A stretch of 64,000 bases of DNA from Lujinxingia vulgaris (GCF_007997015.1 NZ_VOSM01000004.1:372001-436000); one strand, 5' to 3'. Counted from the stretch's first letter, positions 10,385-25,190 are shown. Notes: generated by a model not told the origin, from the letters alone. Translations and numbers: made by a program.

Positions 10385-11416
10385 ATGGATCGCCGCAACT
10401 TCCTGAAGCACCTCGCAAGCCTGAGCGCTCTGCTGGCCAGCGGCGCCTGGGTGGGATGTGCGCCCTCGACCTCAGCGACCACTCGGCGCATGCCGCTACG
10501 TGTGGGCGCGAGCGCTGCGAACCCCACACGCAAACGCTCACCAGTGGCGCTCATCTCAGCCATCGATCGCCGCGAGGCCACCGAAAAAGCGCTGGGTATG
10601 TTCAGCATCGTGCTCCGGGGAAAGCGCGTCTTCATTCAGCCCACGCTGCACAGCAGGAAGCCCTCCCCCTACTCAACGCATACCCACATCCTGGCCACTC
10701 TGGCGCGGCATTGCCGCTCCCACGAGTGCACCGAGCTCGCCGTGGGCACACGTCATCCCGACCAGCCCACCGCCCCGCTCTTCCGCGCCAAACAACTTCC
10801 GACGATGGCCCGGGAGCTCGGCTTTGATCTCCTGGCCATCGATGAGCTCCCCTCCCACCAGTGGCGCCACGTGCGCCCCGAGCCCTCGGCCTGGGAGCAG
10901 GGCTTTGCGCTCCCCCGGCAGGTCCTCGACGCCGACGTTTATATTCAGCTCACCACGGCTCTGGTCGGCGATGAGCCGCCGCACCTGAAGATGGCGCTAC
11001 ATGGCGCGCGCGGACTGCTGGGAAGACGCGTGCCCGGCACCGAGCATAACCTCTTTGAAGAGCTCGCCAGCAGCGCCGATCCGACCGCGCGCCAGCTGGA
11101 GCTGGTCGAGGCGCGTCCTCCCGATCTGATCCTCCTCGACGCCATCGATGTGGACATGGAGCCCCGACGTTACGAGCGCTGCGGGGTCTTCATCGCCGGC
11201 GTCGATCCGCTGGCGGTCGACGCGGTGGGGCTCGCGCTGATGCGCCGCTACCAGACTCCCGACGTGCTGGCCGATGGCGAGCTCTTCGATCATCCGCTGC
11301 TGCGCGCAGCCGCCTCGCGCGGCTCAATGATCAGCTCCGCGTCCGAGATCGAACTTCTCAGCGATGAGGCCAGCGCGCCGCTTGCCGAAGAGTTAGGTGC
11401 GCGCCTGGGGATCTGA
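10385..11416 (+). CDS. DUF362-like exported protein
   Basis: A 343-residue protein starting MDRRNFLKHLASL, a twin-arginine-type start (RRNFLK) leading to a hydrophobic segment and a cysteine in GAWVGC, so it may be Tat-exported and perhaps lipid-anchored. The body follows the DUF362 pattern: an early KRVFIQPTL-like strand, a central stretch with DVYIQLTTALVGDEPPHLKMALHGARGLLG (quoted in parts: DVYIQL, HLKMALHGARG), and a late GVDPLAVDAVGLALM segment, where the family has D-P-V-A-x-D. No iron-sulfur cysteines are seen. The function of the family is poorly known. Its end overlaps the convergent small membrane gene by 24 bases. Confidence 0.65.
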   Translation: MDRRNFLKHLASLSALLASGAWVGCAPSTSATTRRMPLRVGASAANPTRKRSPVALISAIDRREATEKALGMFSIVLRGKRVFIQPTLHSRKPSPYSTHTHILATLARHCRSHECTELAVGTRHPDQPTAPLFRAKQLPTMARELGFDLLAIDELPSHQWRHVRPEPSAWEQGFALPRQVLDADVYIQLTTALVGDEPPHLKMALHGARGLLGRRVPGTEHNLFEELASSADPTARQLELVEARPPDLILLDAIDVDMEPRRYERCGVFIAGVDPLAVDAVGLALMRRYQTPDVLADGELFDHPLLRAAASRGSMISSASEIELLSDEASAPLAEELGARLGI

Positions 11417-11644
11417 ATCGTCGCCGGCGAGGCGCGCGTCGCGCTGACGCGCGCGCCGCACCGCGGTGAAGAGCGCAGCGAGCACCACCACCGCCAGAAT
11501 CTTCGCGCCCCACTCCGCGGCGACCGACTCCAGGCCGCTGGCCACGGTCATCCCCACATAGAGCACGCCGAAGCTCAGCAAAATCGCGCCGGCCTCCAAC
11601 GCGCGAAAGAGGTTGGGGTTTTGCTTTCTTTGATCGGCGCTCAT
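11393..11644 (-). CDS. Small two-helix membrane protein
   Basis: An 83-residue protein whose ATG at 11644 follows AGGAG with seven bases between; the upstream reading to 11707 has no such site. It has two hydrophobic helices (about residues 16-36 and 44-62), then a basic tail (VRRARQRDARL) that should stay cytoplasmic. No family recognised. It is transcribed away from the lipoprotein gene that starts at 11711, leaving 66 bases for any divergent promoter. Confidence 0.6.
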   Translation of the reverse strand: MSADQRKQNPNLFRALEAGAILLSFGVLYVGMTVASGLESVAAEWGAKILAVVVLAALFTAVRRARQRDARLAGDDSDPQART

Positions 11645-11710
11645 GGGCACACTCCTGACAACGTCTGAGCCGCTTCGTCTGACCACATCTTTGACCCAGC
11701 ACGACATCGC

Positions 11711-13123
11711 ATGAGCCGCGCCCGATCACAACCTCGCACACGTCTCGCAGGCCTGCTGCTCGGGATGCTCATCGCCCTGAGCGCCTGCGAGCGCGCCCCG
11801 GCCCCGGCGTCTGCTCCTTCCGCGGAGAACCTCCATCTGGAGCGCGATGAGGCTGTGGAACAGGCCATCGACCTGCACACACACGCCCTTCCGGACCTCT
11901 TTGGCGCCATCGCGCAGAGCGATCTTCCGGCGCAGGACCCGCGCATCGCCGCACTCCGAAACACCGCCTCAATGAACCTCGACGCCGAGCTTCAAGAGCT
12001 CCTCCACAGCGCCGTGGCCCGCTTCGACGAGCCTCACCTCCACGGCGATGATGACGCCTGGCTGCGCGACTTCGCCCATCGCTGGAACGTCCGCCAGGCC
12101 GAACTGAACCTCCCCACCCGCCTGGTCCATCAGACCCGCGAGCATCACGGCCACCACAGCTACGCCCCGCAGACCTTCGTCATCGAGGCCCGCCAGCGCA
12201 TCGACATCAACCAGCGCCCCGTGGAGGTGGAGTGGCGCCGCCGCCTCGACCAGGGCGCGCTGGCCGGCCCGCCCACCTTCTACGCGTCAGAGGTCGGCGT
12301 ACCGGCTGTCTACACCGATCGCGCGCTGCGCACGGTGCAGGAGCACATCCTGCCGATGCTCAGTGATACCCCGAACAAGCGTCACGCCGCCCGGCGCGAG
12401 GCGCTGCGCGCCGAGCTCCGGCTGCACCTCACCGACCAACTCGACCCGCTCCTCGCCAGCCTGCACCACCGCGAGGCCCTCGCCAGGACCGAGCGCGCCG
12501 TCAACGCCGCCGGCGCCCGCTGCACCTCCCCCTTTCGCCTGCCGCCGACGCCTCCCCGGGGCTACGCACCCGACACGCTGCAACGCCTTGAAGCGCGTGC
12601 CAAAACCCTGTCGGCCGAAGGCTGCGACGCCCTCACTGCCTCCCACCTCGATGCCCTGAAGTCGCATAGCCACGCGCTCCAGCGCTCTCCGGAGCTCGAT
12701 CGCAGCCTGGCCGAGCTCCTGCGCCTCCTCCTCACCCAGCAGGCCGGCCTTGCCGCCACGCACGCCCTACTCGCCGCATACTACGCGGGCGATATGGCCC
12801 CCTGTACTTATGCGTACTGCGCCGGGCTTACCTACGAGGAGCAGGCCGAAGTCGCCGCCTACCTCGGCGCCACAAGCCGTGGCGAGCTCCCCACAACCTT
12901 GATGGTGATGCTCTGCCGCGATCATCGCTACGGCAGCGCCGAGGTGGCCTCGGCCTGGCTGCGCCTTCTGCGCGACGCCGAACTTTCGTGCGACGCCCCC
13001 TGGCCCGAAGATGCCACGCAACGGCTCGCAGAGCTCGCCAGCGCGCACATCCCCGTCGCGCTCAACGTGGCGCCACACGCCACCCCGACGCTGGCCGACC
13101 TGCCGACGCCGCGCGCGCGCTGA
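11711..13123 (+). CDS. Unknown 470-residue lipoprotein
   Basis: The signal peptide ends in a lipobox (ALSAC, Cys about residue 26) followed by an Ala/Pro linker. The rest is largely helical with many His and Arg residues, including QTREHHGHHSY around residue 140 and paired cysteines in APCTYAYCAG (about 358). It looks like a periplasmic or outer-membrane-anchored helical protein. I do not recognise a family or a catalytic motif. No good Shine-Dalgarno precedes the ATG, so the start rests on the signal peptide. It converges on the DUF2505-like gene. Confidence 0.6.
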   Translation: MSRARSQPRTRLAGLLLGMLIALSACERAPAPASAPSAENLHLERDEAVEQAIDLHTHALPDLFGAIAQSDLPAQDPRIAALRNTASMNLDAELQELLHSAVARFDEPHLHGDDDAWLRDFAHRWNVRQAELNLPTRLVHQTREHHGHHSYAPQTFVIEARQRIDINQRPVEVEWRRRLDQGALAGPPTFYASEVGVPAVYTDRALRTVQEHILPMLSDTPNKRHAARREALRAELRLHLTDQLDPLLASLHHREALARTERAVNAAGARCTSPFRLPPTPPRGYAPDTLQRLEARAKTLSAEGCDALTASHLDALKSHSHALQRSPELDRSLAELLRLLLTQQAGLAATHALLAAYYAGDMAPCTYAYCAGLTYEEQAEVAAYLGATSRGELPTTLMVMLCRDHRYGSAEVASAWLRLLRDAELSCDAPWPEDATQRLAELASAHIPVALNVAPHATPTLADLPTPRAR

Positions 13124-13153
13124 GCCGCGCCCCCCCCATTTTGATTAAAATAT

Positions 13154-13660
13154 TCAGGAGTTGGAGAGCCCCCGCTCCTTGACCATCTCGCGGGCGATGC
13201 GCGCGGCCTCTTCGTACGAGGACTTGATGTTCTCGGTGAGCTTGCCCTCCATCTTCTTGCCCACCAAAGGGATGCGAATGACGATCTCCCCCTCAATGGT
13301 GCGCACGCAGCTGGAGCCCTCCGGGGCCACCTTCGTCACACCCTGAGCATCAATGCGATCGGCCAGCACCGCGGGTTTGACCTTCCAGACCATCTCCCCT
13401 TTCTGACGATCGAGGGCGTTGGTCTGCTCAAACTCAAAACTCTCGGTACCCAGGGCCTTCGACATCACCGCGGGCATCTCTTTGAGCGAGACGCAGCGCA
13501 GACGCTTGGTCTCCACAGCGCCCTCGGTGGCACTATCGAGCACCTCACGGCGCACGCCGGTGGCCTCTTCGAGGCGGCGATCAAACTCGGGATCATCAAA
13601 AATATCCCAGAGCAGCTCGGCGGGGCAGTCGAAACGGTGGGTCATCGTAAACTTCATCAC
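13154..13660 (-). CDS. DUF2505 / SRPBCC-fold protein
   Basis: A 168-residue protein beginning MKFTMTHRFDCPAELLWD, with the opening strand and helix (DIFDDPEF) of START/SRPBCC folds as used by DUF2505 proteins. The pattern of alternating strands, the central VWKVKPAVL segment and the C-terminal long helix (ENIKSSYEEAARIAREMV) fit. Such folds bind hydrophobic ligands; no ligand is known here. Adjacent ATG codons at 13660 and 13657 make the exact start uncertain. A second, related protein lies at 29797-30330. Confidence 0.7.
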   Translation of the reverse strand: MMKFTMTHRFDCPAELLWDIFDDPEFDRRLEEATGVRREVLDSATEGAVETKRLRCVSLKEMPAVMSKALGTESFEFEQTNALDRQKGEMVWKVKPAVLADRIDAQGVTKVAPEGSSCVRTIEGEIVIRIPLVGKKMEGKLTENIKSSYEEAARIAREMVKERGLSNS

Positions 13661-13739
13661 ACACTCTCATACACAGATTTGTCTCAACGTCGGCGCGCTC
13701 GCGCACGCCGACACCACAGAGGTCAAAACGACAGGCGCC

Positions 13740-16418
13740 TTATTGCACGATCGTGCACATCACGTCTTCTACAAGCGCGCTGGCGTTATCGGCGTTGCAG
13801 TCGCGCACCGGCGCCTCTCCGGTGCCGTCATCATTGGCCACGATGAGGAAGTCGAGGTTGCGGTTGTACTCGACCTCCCGCGCTTCATACTCAAACACCA
13901 GCTGCACGGTCCCGCCCGGGGAGATGACGCGGTTGACGGTCTCGACCTGAATCAGGCGAGTGCCCGCGCCGTTGTAGATGGCCACGGGCAGGCCCGAGGG
14001 CACCGCGCTGCGGCCCAGGTTTTCGATCGTCACCGAGAAGGTGATCGCCGGCGGGCAGCCCCGCGCGTCGGCCACCGCCCGCGTCACCGCCACGTCGGGG
14101 GCGTTCAGCGGGACCTCTCCCTGGCGGTTGGCCCGGAAGGTGTTATGCGTCGTCCAGGGCATCTCGGGCGACGAGACAATCGCGCCATCATCCTCAACGT
14201 TATCAATATGATAGGCAAAGTGATTCCACACCGAGCGCGTGCGCACCCAGCGGTCTTCCGGGTCCTGCAGGGCGACCACTCCGGCGGTGCCCGCGTCGCA
14301 CCAGGCCGGGCGCTCGCCACCTCCTTCGGGGTGGCATTCCGGGTAGCGGTCGGGGCGAGCGTTGATGGGATCGCGGCAGTCACGATTGAACTGATCGTTG
14401 TTTCCAGAGACCACGATGTTGGTGCGGCTGTCCCCGTTCACATCCACGATGATCGGGTACTCGCTGGAGGTGCGGTTGGTGTTGGGAAAGCGGAACTGCG
14501 GGCTGCCGGTGCTGCCGTCAAAGACCATCAGCAGGCACTCGTCGTTGTAGACGACCTCATTGCGCCCATCGCCCTGGAAGTCGAAGACCGAACTTCCGGT
14601 GCGGCTCGACGAAAGGTCCTGGATGTAGACGCTCCACAGGACCCCATCGCCGGTGCCACCGCTTGAGGCAAGCGTGGGGCAGGCTTCCACCTCAAAACAG
14701 TCTTCGCCGCGGGTGCAGGGCGCGATCTCGGGGCGCGTGCAGCCGGGCTGGTCCTCATCGACCGAGCCGATGCAGTCGGTGTCAAAGACGGTGTAGCAAC
14801 CGCTGCCGGCAATGCCGAACTCCCCGGAGCCGTCCCCGTCGAAGTCGGCCACAATCGGGCCTCCGCCGTTGCCGCCGCCCGGAAGCGACGACTGACGCAG
14901 CAGCTCACCGGACTCCGCGGCGACCACATACACGCTGCCGTTGCCGGTGATCACAAACTCCGGCAGCCCGGCGCGATCTCCGCCGACCACATCGCCCATC
15001 GCCGAGTACATGTCCTGGCCGGTGGGGATCTGCGCGGTGTTGCACCAGACCTCATCCATGGTGCCGGCGTCGAGGTTGGGCCGCCACAGACAACCCGAGC
15101 CCAGGATCTCCAGCTGGCCGTCGCCGTCGACGTCAATGACCGTGGGGTAGATGTAGCCATCGCTGCGCCCCACCAGCACCGCGCCGGTGGCCCCGTCGAG
15201 CACCCGCAGGCGCGCGATGACCTCGGCTGCGCCGTCGCCATCGACGTCGTAGAGCAAGGGTGAGCCCTGGGCGATGCCCGCTTCCGACTGGCGCCAGAGG
15301 TAGCAGCCGTTCTCATCGGCCGAAGGATCGGGGCAGCTCTGCAGATCATCGACCATCGAGACGCGACCGCTCTCGGTGACCGCGATCTCATTGCGGCCGT
15401 CGCCGTCGACATCTCCCAGCGCGATCTGCGCGCCGAACTCCAGGCCGTGGGTGCTGTTGGTGTAGATCGTCTCGCCGGTCTCCCCGTCGAGCACCACCAG
15501 CACCGCCGAGGTAGTGGCGTTCGGTCGGTAGGCGGTGAAGACGGTGTTGGGAAGCCCGTCACCGGTCACATCGGCGACCATCGGCGTCATCATGACGTTG
15601 GCGTGAAGTTGGCCGCCAACCTCAACGCCCTCCCAACGCCAGAGTACGTCGGGCTCAAAGTCGTCGAAGTCGTACTCAAGCTCGCAGACCAGGTCTTCGG
15701 GGAAGTCATCCGGCATGCAGCGCCCGAGCGCCGGGTCGCAGTACTCGCCAAAGTCGCACTCCGAGAAGAAGTCGCAGCTGGCGCCGGGGGTGCGGCATTC
15801 GCCAAAGACGCAGACATCACCCTGCGGGCAGCAGGTCTCAAAGTTTTCGCCGCAGAGCTCGCCCTGCCCCTCACAGCTCGGTGCGCACTCGCCACGGGGG
15901 CCGCACACCGGGGTGTCGCCCTCACAGCAGACGTCGGCGCGGTCGCCGCAGTACTCGCCAGCGCAGGCGGGCACGCAGGCCGGCGCGCCGTCGACTTCGC
16001 CGCAGACCTCATCTTCGCCGCAGCAGGTCCCGTCGCAGTAGGTCGCGCTCAGGCAGCTGCAGCGCCCGGCGATGCAGCGCTCCCCGTCGGCACAGCCAGC
16101 CTCCTCGGTGCAGAGGCAGCGGCCGACCTGACACTGACCGCTGGCGCAGGCGGTGGTCTCGGAGAAGCCGGCGCCCTCGGCGTCGCAGACCTGCACGGAG
16201 TCACCGCCGATGCATTGCGACTCACCCGGCTCACATAGCTGCTCCTGGCAGCGCCCGTCGCTGTCGCAGTAGGAGCCCTCCTCGCAGGGGGTGTCCTCAT
16301 CGCAGCTCACGCACCCCTCGCCGGTGCACTGGCTCGGGGCCACATCATCGGAGCAGCCCAGAGTCCACACCAGCGCCGCGCCCACCAGCAGCACTCGCCA
16401 CACATACCATCGCGCCAT
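13740..16418 (-). CDS. Cys-rich lipoprotein with FG-GAP (VCBS) repeats
   Basis: A large surface protein of about 892 residues. The signal peptide ends WTLGC (lipobox). Residues about 25-230 are extremely Cys-rich, with short EGF-like or Dickkopf-like units (CxxGEYCGDRADVCC types). The body then holds about seven FG-GAP/VCBS-type calcium-binding repeats with D-x-D/N-G-D cores (VADVTGDG, LGDVDGDG, YDVDGDG, IDVDGDG, ADFDGDG, FDFQGDG, VDVNGDS), predicted to form a beta-propeller, and a C-terminal CARDB-like beta domain (VTIENLGRSAVPSGLPVAIY). Such proteins in Myxococcota are thought to act in adhesion. GAGG nine bases before the ATG at 16418 favours that start over 16427 or 16442. Confidence 0.8.
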   Translation of the reverse strand: MARWYVWRVLLVGAALVWTLGCSDDVAPSQCTGEGCVSCDEDTPCEEGSYCDSDGRCQEQLCEPGESQCIGGDSVQVCDAEGAGFSETTACASGQCQVGRCLCTEEAGCADGERCIAGRCSCLSATYCDGTCCGEDEVCGEVDGAPACVPACAGEYCGDRADVCCEGDTPVCGPRGECAPSCEGQGELCGENFETCCPQGDVCVFGECRTPGASCDFFSECDFGEYCDPALGRCMPDDFPEDLVCELEYDFDDFEPDVLWRWEGVEVGGQLHANVMMTPMVADVTGDGLPNTVFTAYRPNATTSAVLVVLDGETGETIYTNSTHGLEFGAQIALGDVDGDGRNEIAVTESGRVSMVDDLQSCPDPSADENGCYLWRQSEAGIAQGSPLLYDVDGDGAAEVIARLRVLDGATGAVLVGRSDGYIYPTVIDVDGDGQLEILGSGCLWRPNLDAGTMDEVWCNTAQIPTGQDMYSAMGDVVGGDRAGLPEFVITGNGSVYVVAAESGELLRQSSLPGGGNGGGPIVADFDGDGSGEFGIAGSGCYTVFDTDCIGSVDEDQPGCTRPEIAPCTRGEDCFEVEACPTLASSGGTGDGVLWSVYIQDLSSSRTGSSVFDFQGDGRNEVVYNDECLLMVFDGSTGSPQFRFPNTNRTSSEYPIIVDVNGDSRTNIVVSGNNDQFNRDCRDPINARPDRYPECHPEGGGERPAWCDAGTAGVVALQDPEDRWVRTRSVWNHFAYHIDNVEDDGAIVSSPEMPWTTHNTFRANRQGEVPLNAPDVAVTRAVADARGCPPAITFSVTIENLGRSAVPSGLPVAIYNGAGTRLIQVETVNRVISPGGTVQLVFEYEAREVEYNRNLDFLIVANDDGTGEAPVRDCNADNASALVEDVMCTIVQ

Positions 16419-16541
16419 GATCGCCATCCTCAATGAGAACATCCTCGCTCACCGCGGCAGAATGGCGCGGCGGGCATTCGCATATCGACTACGCGCGATA
16501 GCATAGCAAAACCCGCCGGTGATGGGCCACCACAGCGACGT

Positions 16542-21574
<5,033 letters not shown>

Positions 21575-21836
21575 CGCCTCCTCCACGCTCGCTCGCCACG
21601 GGCATTCGGCCCACACAACCTCTCGATGTGCTCCAAAGCTAAACACACCCGTTGCCCGCCGACGCATAATCTGGTGATGACCGCCCGTTTGGGGTACAGT
21701 CAGCAGGTAGATTATCAGTTAGGTTGACGTGTTAACGTTTTGTTTCGGTGCCCGGGGGCCGAGCGTGATGGTGTCCCCTCATTTGGATCGGACACGCGCA
21801 CGCCACGACCCCCATCGCTGCCCAGGAGCCCGCACC

Positions 21837-22838
21837 ATGTCTCGCGATTCCGTCACCTCATCGACCCCCATCAACCCCGATCGCGCCGCTGATCGCCTGC
21901 GTCTGGATGCGCTTAACCTGCTCAAAGACCGGGCCGACGCCGACGCTGCCGTCTACTTCGACGCCCGCGAGGTCGAGGGGCACCTCTACCTGGGCACCAG
22001 CCTGATCGTGGGCGCGCCGAAGCTGCGCGAGCCCCTGATGGAGATGCGTGATGAGCCGATGCCCTCGCTGCTCGAGTCGGTGATCCGCGCGCCGGCCGCC
22101 GAGGAGCGCACCCAGTTTATTACCGCTCGCCAGCGCCGCGACCTGCACTTTGTCGGCGCCGATGGCGAACTTCTGAGCATGGGCGACTGGCCCAAACGCC
22201 TGGGCGCCTCCGACTGGCTGGGCCTTGTGGTCTACTCCGGGGCGCGCTTTGTGGGCTGGATCGGGCTGTGGCGCCTGACCGGCCGCGGCACCTTCGCGCC
22301 CACGGCCATTCACCACGTCAACCCCCTGGTCGCCACGCTCGAAGATATGCTCATCCGCGCTCACAGCGCCGAGCTGGAGGCCGAGACCCGCTCGACCATC
22401 TACATCCTGATGAGCCCAGACGGCGACGTGCTCCACGCCAGCCCCTCGGCCCAGAGCTGGTTCCATGATGAGTTTCGCGAAGAGCTCTACAAGCTCACCC
22501 TCCAGCCCGGCGATGTGCCCCGCTACTTCGCCGGCATGAGCGTCCGGGTCACCCCGATGCACGCCCTGGGAAACCCCCGCGCCTACCTCATCACGCTCAA
22601 CCCGGCCGACTACCCGCGCATCGCCCCCGAGCTTGTACTCACCCCTACCCAGATCGAGGTGGCGCGTCTGGCCACAAGCGGAGCGACCGTCGACGAGATC
22701 GCCCGCCTGCTCGACCGCAGCCCCCACACCATCAAGACCCACCTCAAGCACATCTACCGCCGCCTGGACATCTCCACCCGCGTGGAGCTCGTCGAGGTCA
22801 TGGGCATCATCCCCCCCCACCAGGTCTTGGACTTCTAA
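21837..22838 (+). CDS. LuxR-type transcription factor with GAF-like sensor (paralogue A)
   Basis: A 333-residue regulator. The C-terminal 65 residues are a LuxR/FixJ DNA-binding domain (LTPTQIEVARLATSGATVDEI; helix RSPHTIKTHLKHIYRRL). The N-terminal 240 residues look like a GAF-type sensor followed by a PAS-like part (IYILMSPDGDVLHA); no receiver aspartate is seen, so it probably senses a ligand or protein rather than phosphate. The ATG at 21837 has AGGAG eight bases before it. It is divergent from the receiver-dehydrogenase gene with a 262-base shared promoter region, so it is a candidate regulator of that operon. A paralogue lies at 24194-25093. Confidence 0.82.
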   Translation: MSRDSVTSSTPINPDRAADRLRLDALNLLKDRADADAAVYFDAREVEGHLYLGTSLIVGAPKLREPLMEMRDEPMPSLLESVIRAPAAEERTQFITARQRRDLHFVGADGELLSMGDWPKRLGASDWLGLVVYSGARFVGWIGLWRLTGRGTFAPTAIHHVNPLVATLEDMLIRAHSAELEAETRSTIYILMSPDGDVLHASPSAQSWFHDEFREELYKLTLQPGDVPRYFAGMSVRVTPMHALGNPRAYLITLNPADYPRIAPELVLTPTQIEVARLATSGATVDEIARLLDRSPHTIKTHLKHIYRRLDISTRVELVEVMGIIPPHQVLDF

Positions 22839-22852
22839 GCCCCCTGCCCCCC

Positions 22853-22871
22853 GAGCCCGTTCTCCGGGCTC
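22853..22871 (+). terminator. Hairpin after the LuxR paralogue A gene
   Basis: A perfect 7-bp stem, GAGCCCG and CGGGCTC, with a 5-base loop lies 15 bases after the stop codon. The following T-run is weak, so it may act as an imperfect terminator or an mRNA 3' end. Confidence 0.45.
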
Positions 22872-22898
22872 TTCGATACCTTTGCCGGCGTGACGGCC

Positions 22899-24035
22899 TC
22901 AGTGCCCTTGCACCCAGTCGACGATGGCCTCGACCACCTGCGGATCGAGCGTGCGCCCGGCCTGATTGTAGAGCAGCCCGTGCTGCGCGTTGAGCTCCTC
23001 GCGCGCCACCGGCTGATGCTTGAGCACGTGGTCGGCGTCCGGGGCGATGACAAGCTCGGCGTCGACCCCCGCGCTCCGAGCGGCCCCGGCCAGCGCCCGA
23101 GCATCGAGCTCCGGATCGACCTGCAGATCTTTTTCACCGTTGAGGATCAAGAGCGGCACCTTCACCCCGGCAATAGCCTGGGTCGGCGACCAGTCCAGGA
23201 TCGCCGCGCTAAATTGCAGGCTATCCTCGGCCTGCAGCGCCTCCACCAGCTGCACCACCCCCGGATACAAACTCACACGCGAGGCCCGCACCTTCTGCCC
23301 GTCGGCGATCGAGGCCAGCGCCCGGCGCAGGTTGGCCACCTCAGCCTGCACCCGCGACGCCTCGATATTTGCACCCTGAAGCTGCGCCTCCACCTGCCCC
23401 ACAATCACCTCGGAGAGCGGGCGGCCGGCCGCCGCCAGCAGCATCACCCCGGCCGGGGCGATGGCCTCCTCCTGCAGCGCGCGCAGCGCGTGCGCGCCCC
23501 CCTCGCTATGCCCGGCCACAAAAAGACGCCCCGCATCGATGGCCTCATGGGCGCTCAAGACCCCGAGCGCCCCGGCGATCTCCGCCAGATAATCCTCCCA
23601 GCGCAGATCGCCCGGAAACGCCGTCTGGCCGGTGGCGCGCTTGTCGTAGCGCAGCACCGCGATCCCCTGCTCCCCGAGCGCCCGGGCCAGAAGACGCGCC
23701 GAGCCGTTCTCGCCAGGCAAAAGCGGACTCTCCCAGTTGCGGTCGGTCGGCCCGCTGCCCGCCACCAGCACCACCGCCGGCACCGCCTGTGCGGCATCAT
23801 CGGCAAAGCGCGGCCGCGTCAGCGTGCCAAACACCGTGGTGTTCGCGGCCTCAAAACGGACCTCCTCTTCCAGCACCTCCACCACGCGCCCCTCCTCGGG
23901 TTGCACCTGCTCTACCGGCGAATTCTCAGCCGGAGCCGGGGCGTTTGCGTTACCCCCGGAGGCGCAGGATGCCCCCAGGCAAAGGCCCGTCATAAGCGCG
24001 CCCTGAGCCAACCTCTTGACCATCCCTTGATGCAT
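22899..24035 (-). CDS. Alpha/beta-hydrolase lipoprotein
   Basis: A 378-residue hydrolase anchored by a lipobox (GASC). The fold is alpha/beta hydrolase: an oxyanion-side strand VVLVAGSGPTDRN, the nucleophile elbow GHSEGG, the acid region LILNGEKDLQVD and the histidine in APDADHVLKHQP complete a Ser-Asp-His triad. The nucleophile elbow and GSGPTDRNW resemble dienelactone-hydrolase/bile-acid-transferase-like exported esterases. The substrate is unknown. GGGAG precedes the ATG. It sits between two genes for paralogous LuxR regulators, which may control it. Confidence 0.85.
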   Translation of the reverse strand: MHQGMVKRLAQGALMTGLCLGASCASGGNANAPAPAENSPVEQVQPEEGRVVEVLEEEVRFEAANTTVFGTLTRPRFADDAAQAVPAVVLVAGSGPTDRNWESPLLPGENGSARLLARALGEQGIAVLRYDKRATGQTAFPGDLRWEDYLAEIAGALGVLSAHEAIDAGRLFVAGHSEGGAHALRALQEEAIAPAGVMLLAAAGRPLSEVIVGQVEAQLQGANIEASRVQAEVANLRRALASIADGQKVRASRVSLYPGVVQLVEALQAEDSLQFSAAILDWSPTQAIAGVKVPLLILNGEKDLQVDPELDARALAGAARSAGVDAELVIAPDADHVLKHQPVAREELNAQHGLLYNQAGRTLDPQVVEAIVDWVQGH

Positions 24036-24193
24036 AACTTCTCCCGACGCGCGTCGCGTATGCCCCGTAAACGGGTCTCATTCAAACGCCCCCGCACGCG
24101 GCGCAACGCCGCCGGGGAGCGCGCCCAGAATAAGGCCACTTCGCGCCAGGCCAAGTCGTTTTTACAGGCGTCGCGAGCCCCCCCTCTCCGCGC

Positions 24194-25093
24194 TCAGACG
24201 AGCTCCCCGCCGCCCAGACGCGCGGCCAACTCCAGACGGCTGGCCACGCCGAGGCGCTCATACACGCTCTTCAGGTGCGTCTTGATCGTATGCGGGCTGC
24301 GCCCCATCGTGCGCGCAATCTCGCTGACCGTCGCCCCCGAGCGCGCATACTCCGCCACGCGCCGCTGCATCTCGGTGAGCGCAAAATCCGGCGAGCGCTC
24401 CGCCCGGGGCGCGATCTCCACGTGTACAAGACGCCCGGCCCCGGCATCCCCCTCCACCTCCTGCACCCGCAAGAGCCAGCCCTTGATCATCGCCGGCTGC
24501 TCCCTCGCGTCGAAACAAAGCTCCCCGAAGCGCACCAGGTCGTCGGTGGTGAAGCAGCCCCCCTGCAGCTCGGTGCGGTAGGCCACGCTCTCCTTCGACG
24601 CAAACACAAGGCTCAACCCCGCGCACGCCGCCATCACCGCATCGCTCGCTCGCCCGAAGCTGCGCGCCACATCACCCAGCGTCTCGATCTCCTGAGAGAG
24701 CCCATCGAGCTCCGAGGGCGTAAACGTCCCTCGGCTCTTCATAAAACCCACCCACCCCACCAGGCGATCTTCATTGAAGATCAACGTCCGCGCCACATCT
24801 CCGCCCCCTCCCTCCGCATCATCCGCGGTGCGAAAACGCCGAAAACTCTCATCATTCGGACGGCGAATCTCATCGACGAGCTCCTCATCGACTCCCTTTC
24901 CATCCTCCAGCCAGGCCCCTCCCCACGCTCCCCAGCTCAGCGGACGCGCCCAGCACATGCGCGCTCCGGCCAGTCGCACCTCCGAAAAGATCGCCCCCTG
25001 CGCCCCCACCCGCTCGCTGAGGCGCTGCAGCTCCCGACGCAACGCCTCCTTTGCCCGATCTTCACGTGCTCTCAGGTCATCTCTCGTACTCAT
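24194..25093 (-). CDS. LuxR-type transcription factor with GAF-like sensor (paralogue B)
   Basis: A 299-residue regulator related to the protein at 21837-22838. The C-terminal HTH is very similar (SGATVSEIARTMGRSPHTIK and a matching recognition helix), and the N-terminal region shares the GAF-like layout with a (L)VGWVGFMKSRGTFTPSEL strand pattern comparable to the FVGWIGLW...GRGTFAPTA of paralogue A. No receiver domain is present. The start at 25093 follows CGGAG. It is transcribed toward the hydrolase lipoprotein gene, about 160 bases away, and may share its transcript. Confidence 0.82.
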   Translation of the reverse strand: MSTRDDLRAREDRAKEALRRELQRLSERVGAQGAIFSEVRLAGARMCWARPLSWGAWGGAWLEDGKGVDEELVDEIRRPNDESFRRFRTADDAEGGGGDVARTLIFNEDRLVGWVGFMKSRGTFTPSELDGLSQEIETLGDVARSFGRASDAVMAACAGLSLVFASKESVAYRTELQGGCFTTDDLVRFGELCFDAREQPAMIKGWLLRVQEVEGDAGAGRLVHVEIAPRAERSPDFALTEMQRRVAEYARSGATVSEIARTMGRSPHTIKTHLKSVYERLGVASRLELAARLGGGELV

Positions 25094-25190
25094 CGTCTCG
25101 CTCCGGGTCAGGGGGATACCGCTTTACAAAAGATAACACCCGAAGCGCGATACGCCAACCGATCCGTGCAACTGCGCGTATCACCTACTA

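Noticed and set aside
22890-24581. Plus-strand open frame across the hydrolase and LuxR paralogue B genes
   Set aside because: Opposes two genes with clear motifs; low-complexity Arg/Pro/His translation and no ribosome site.
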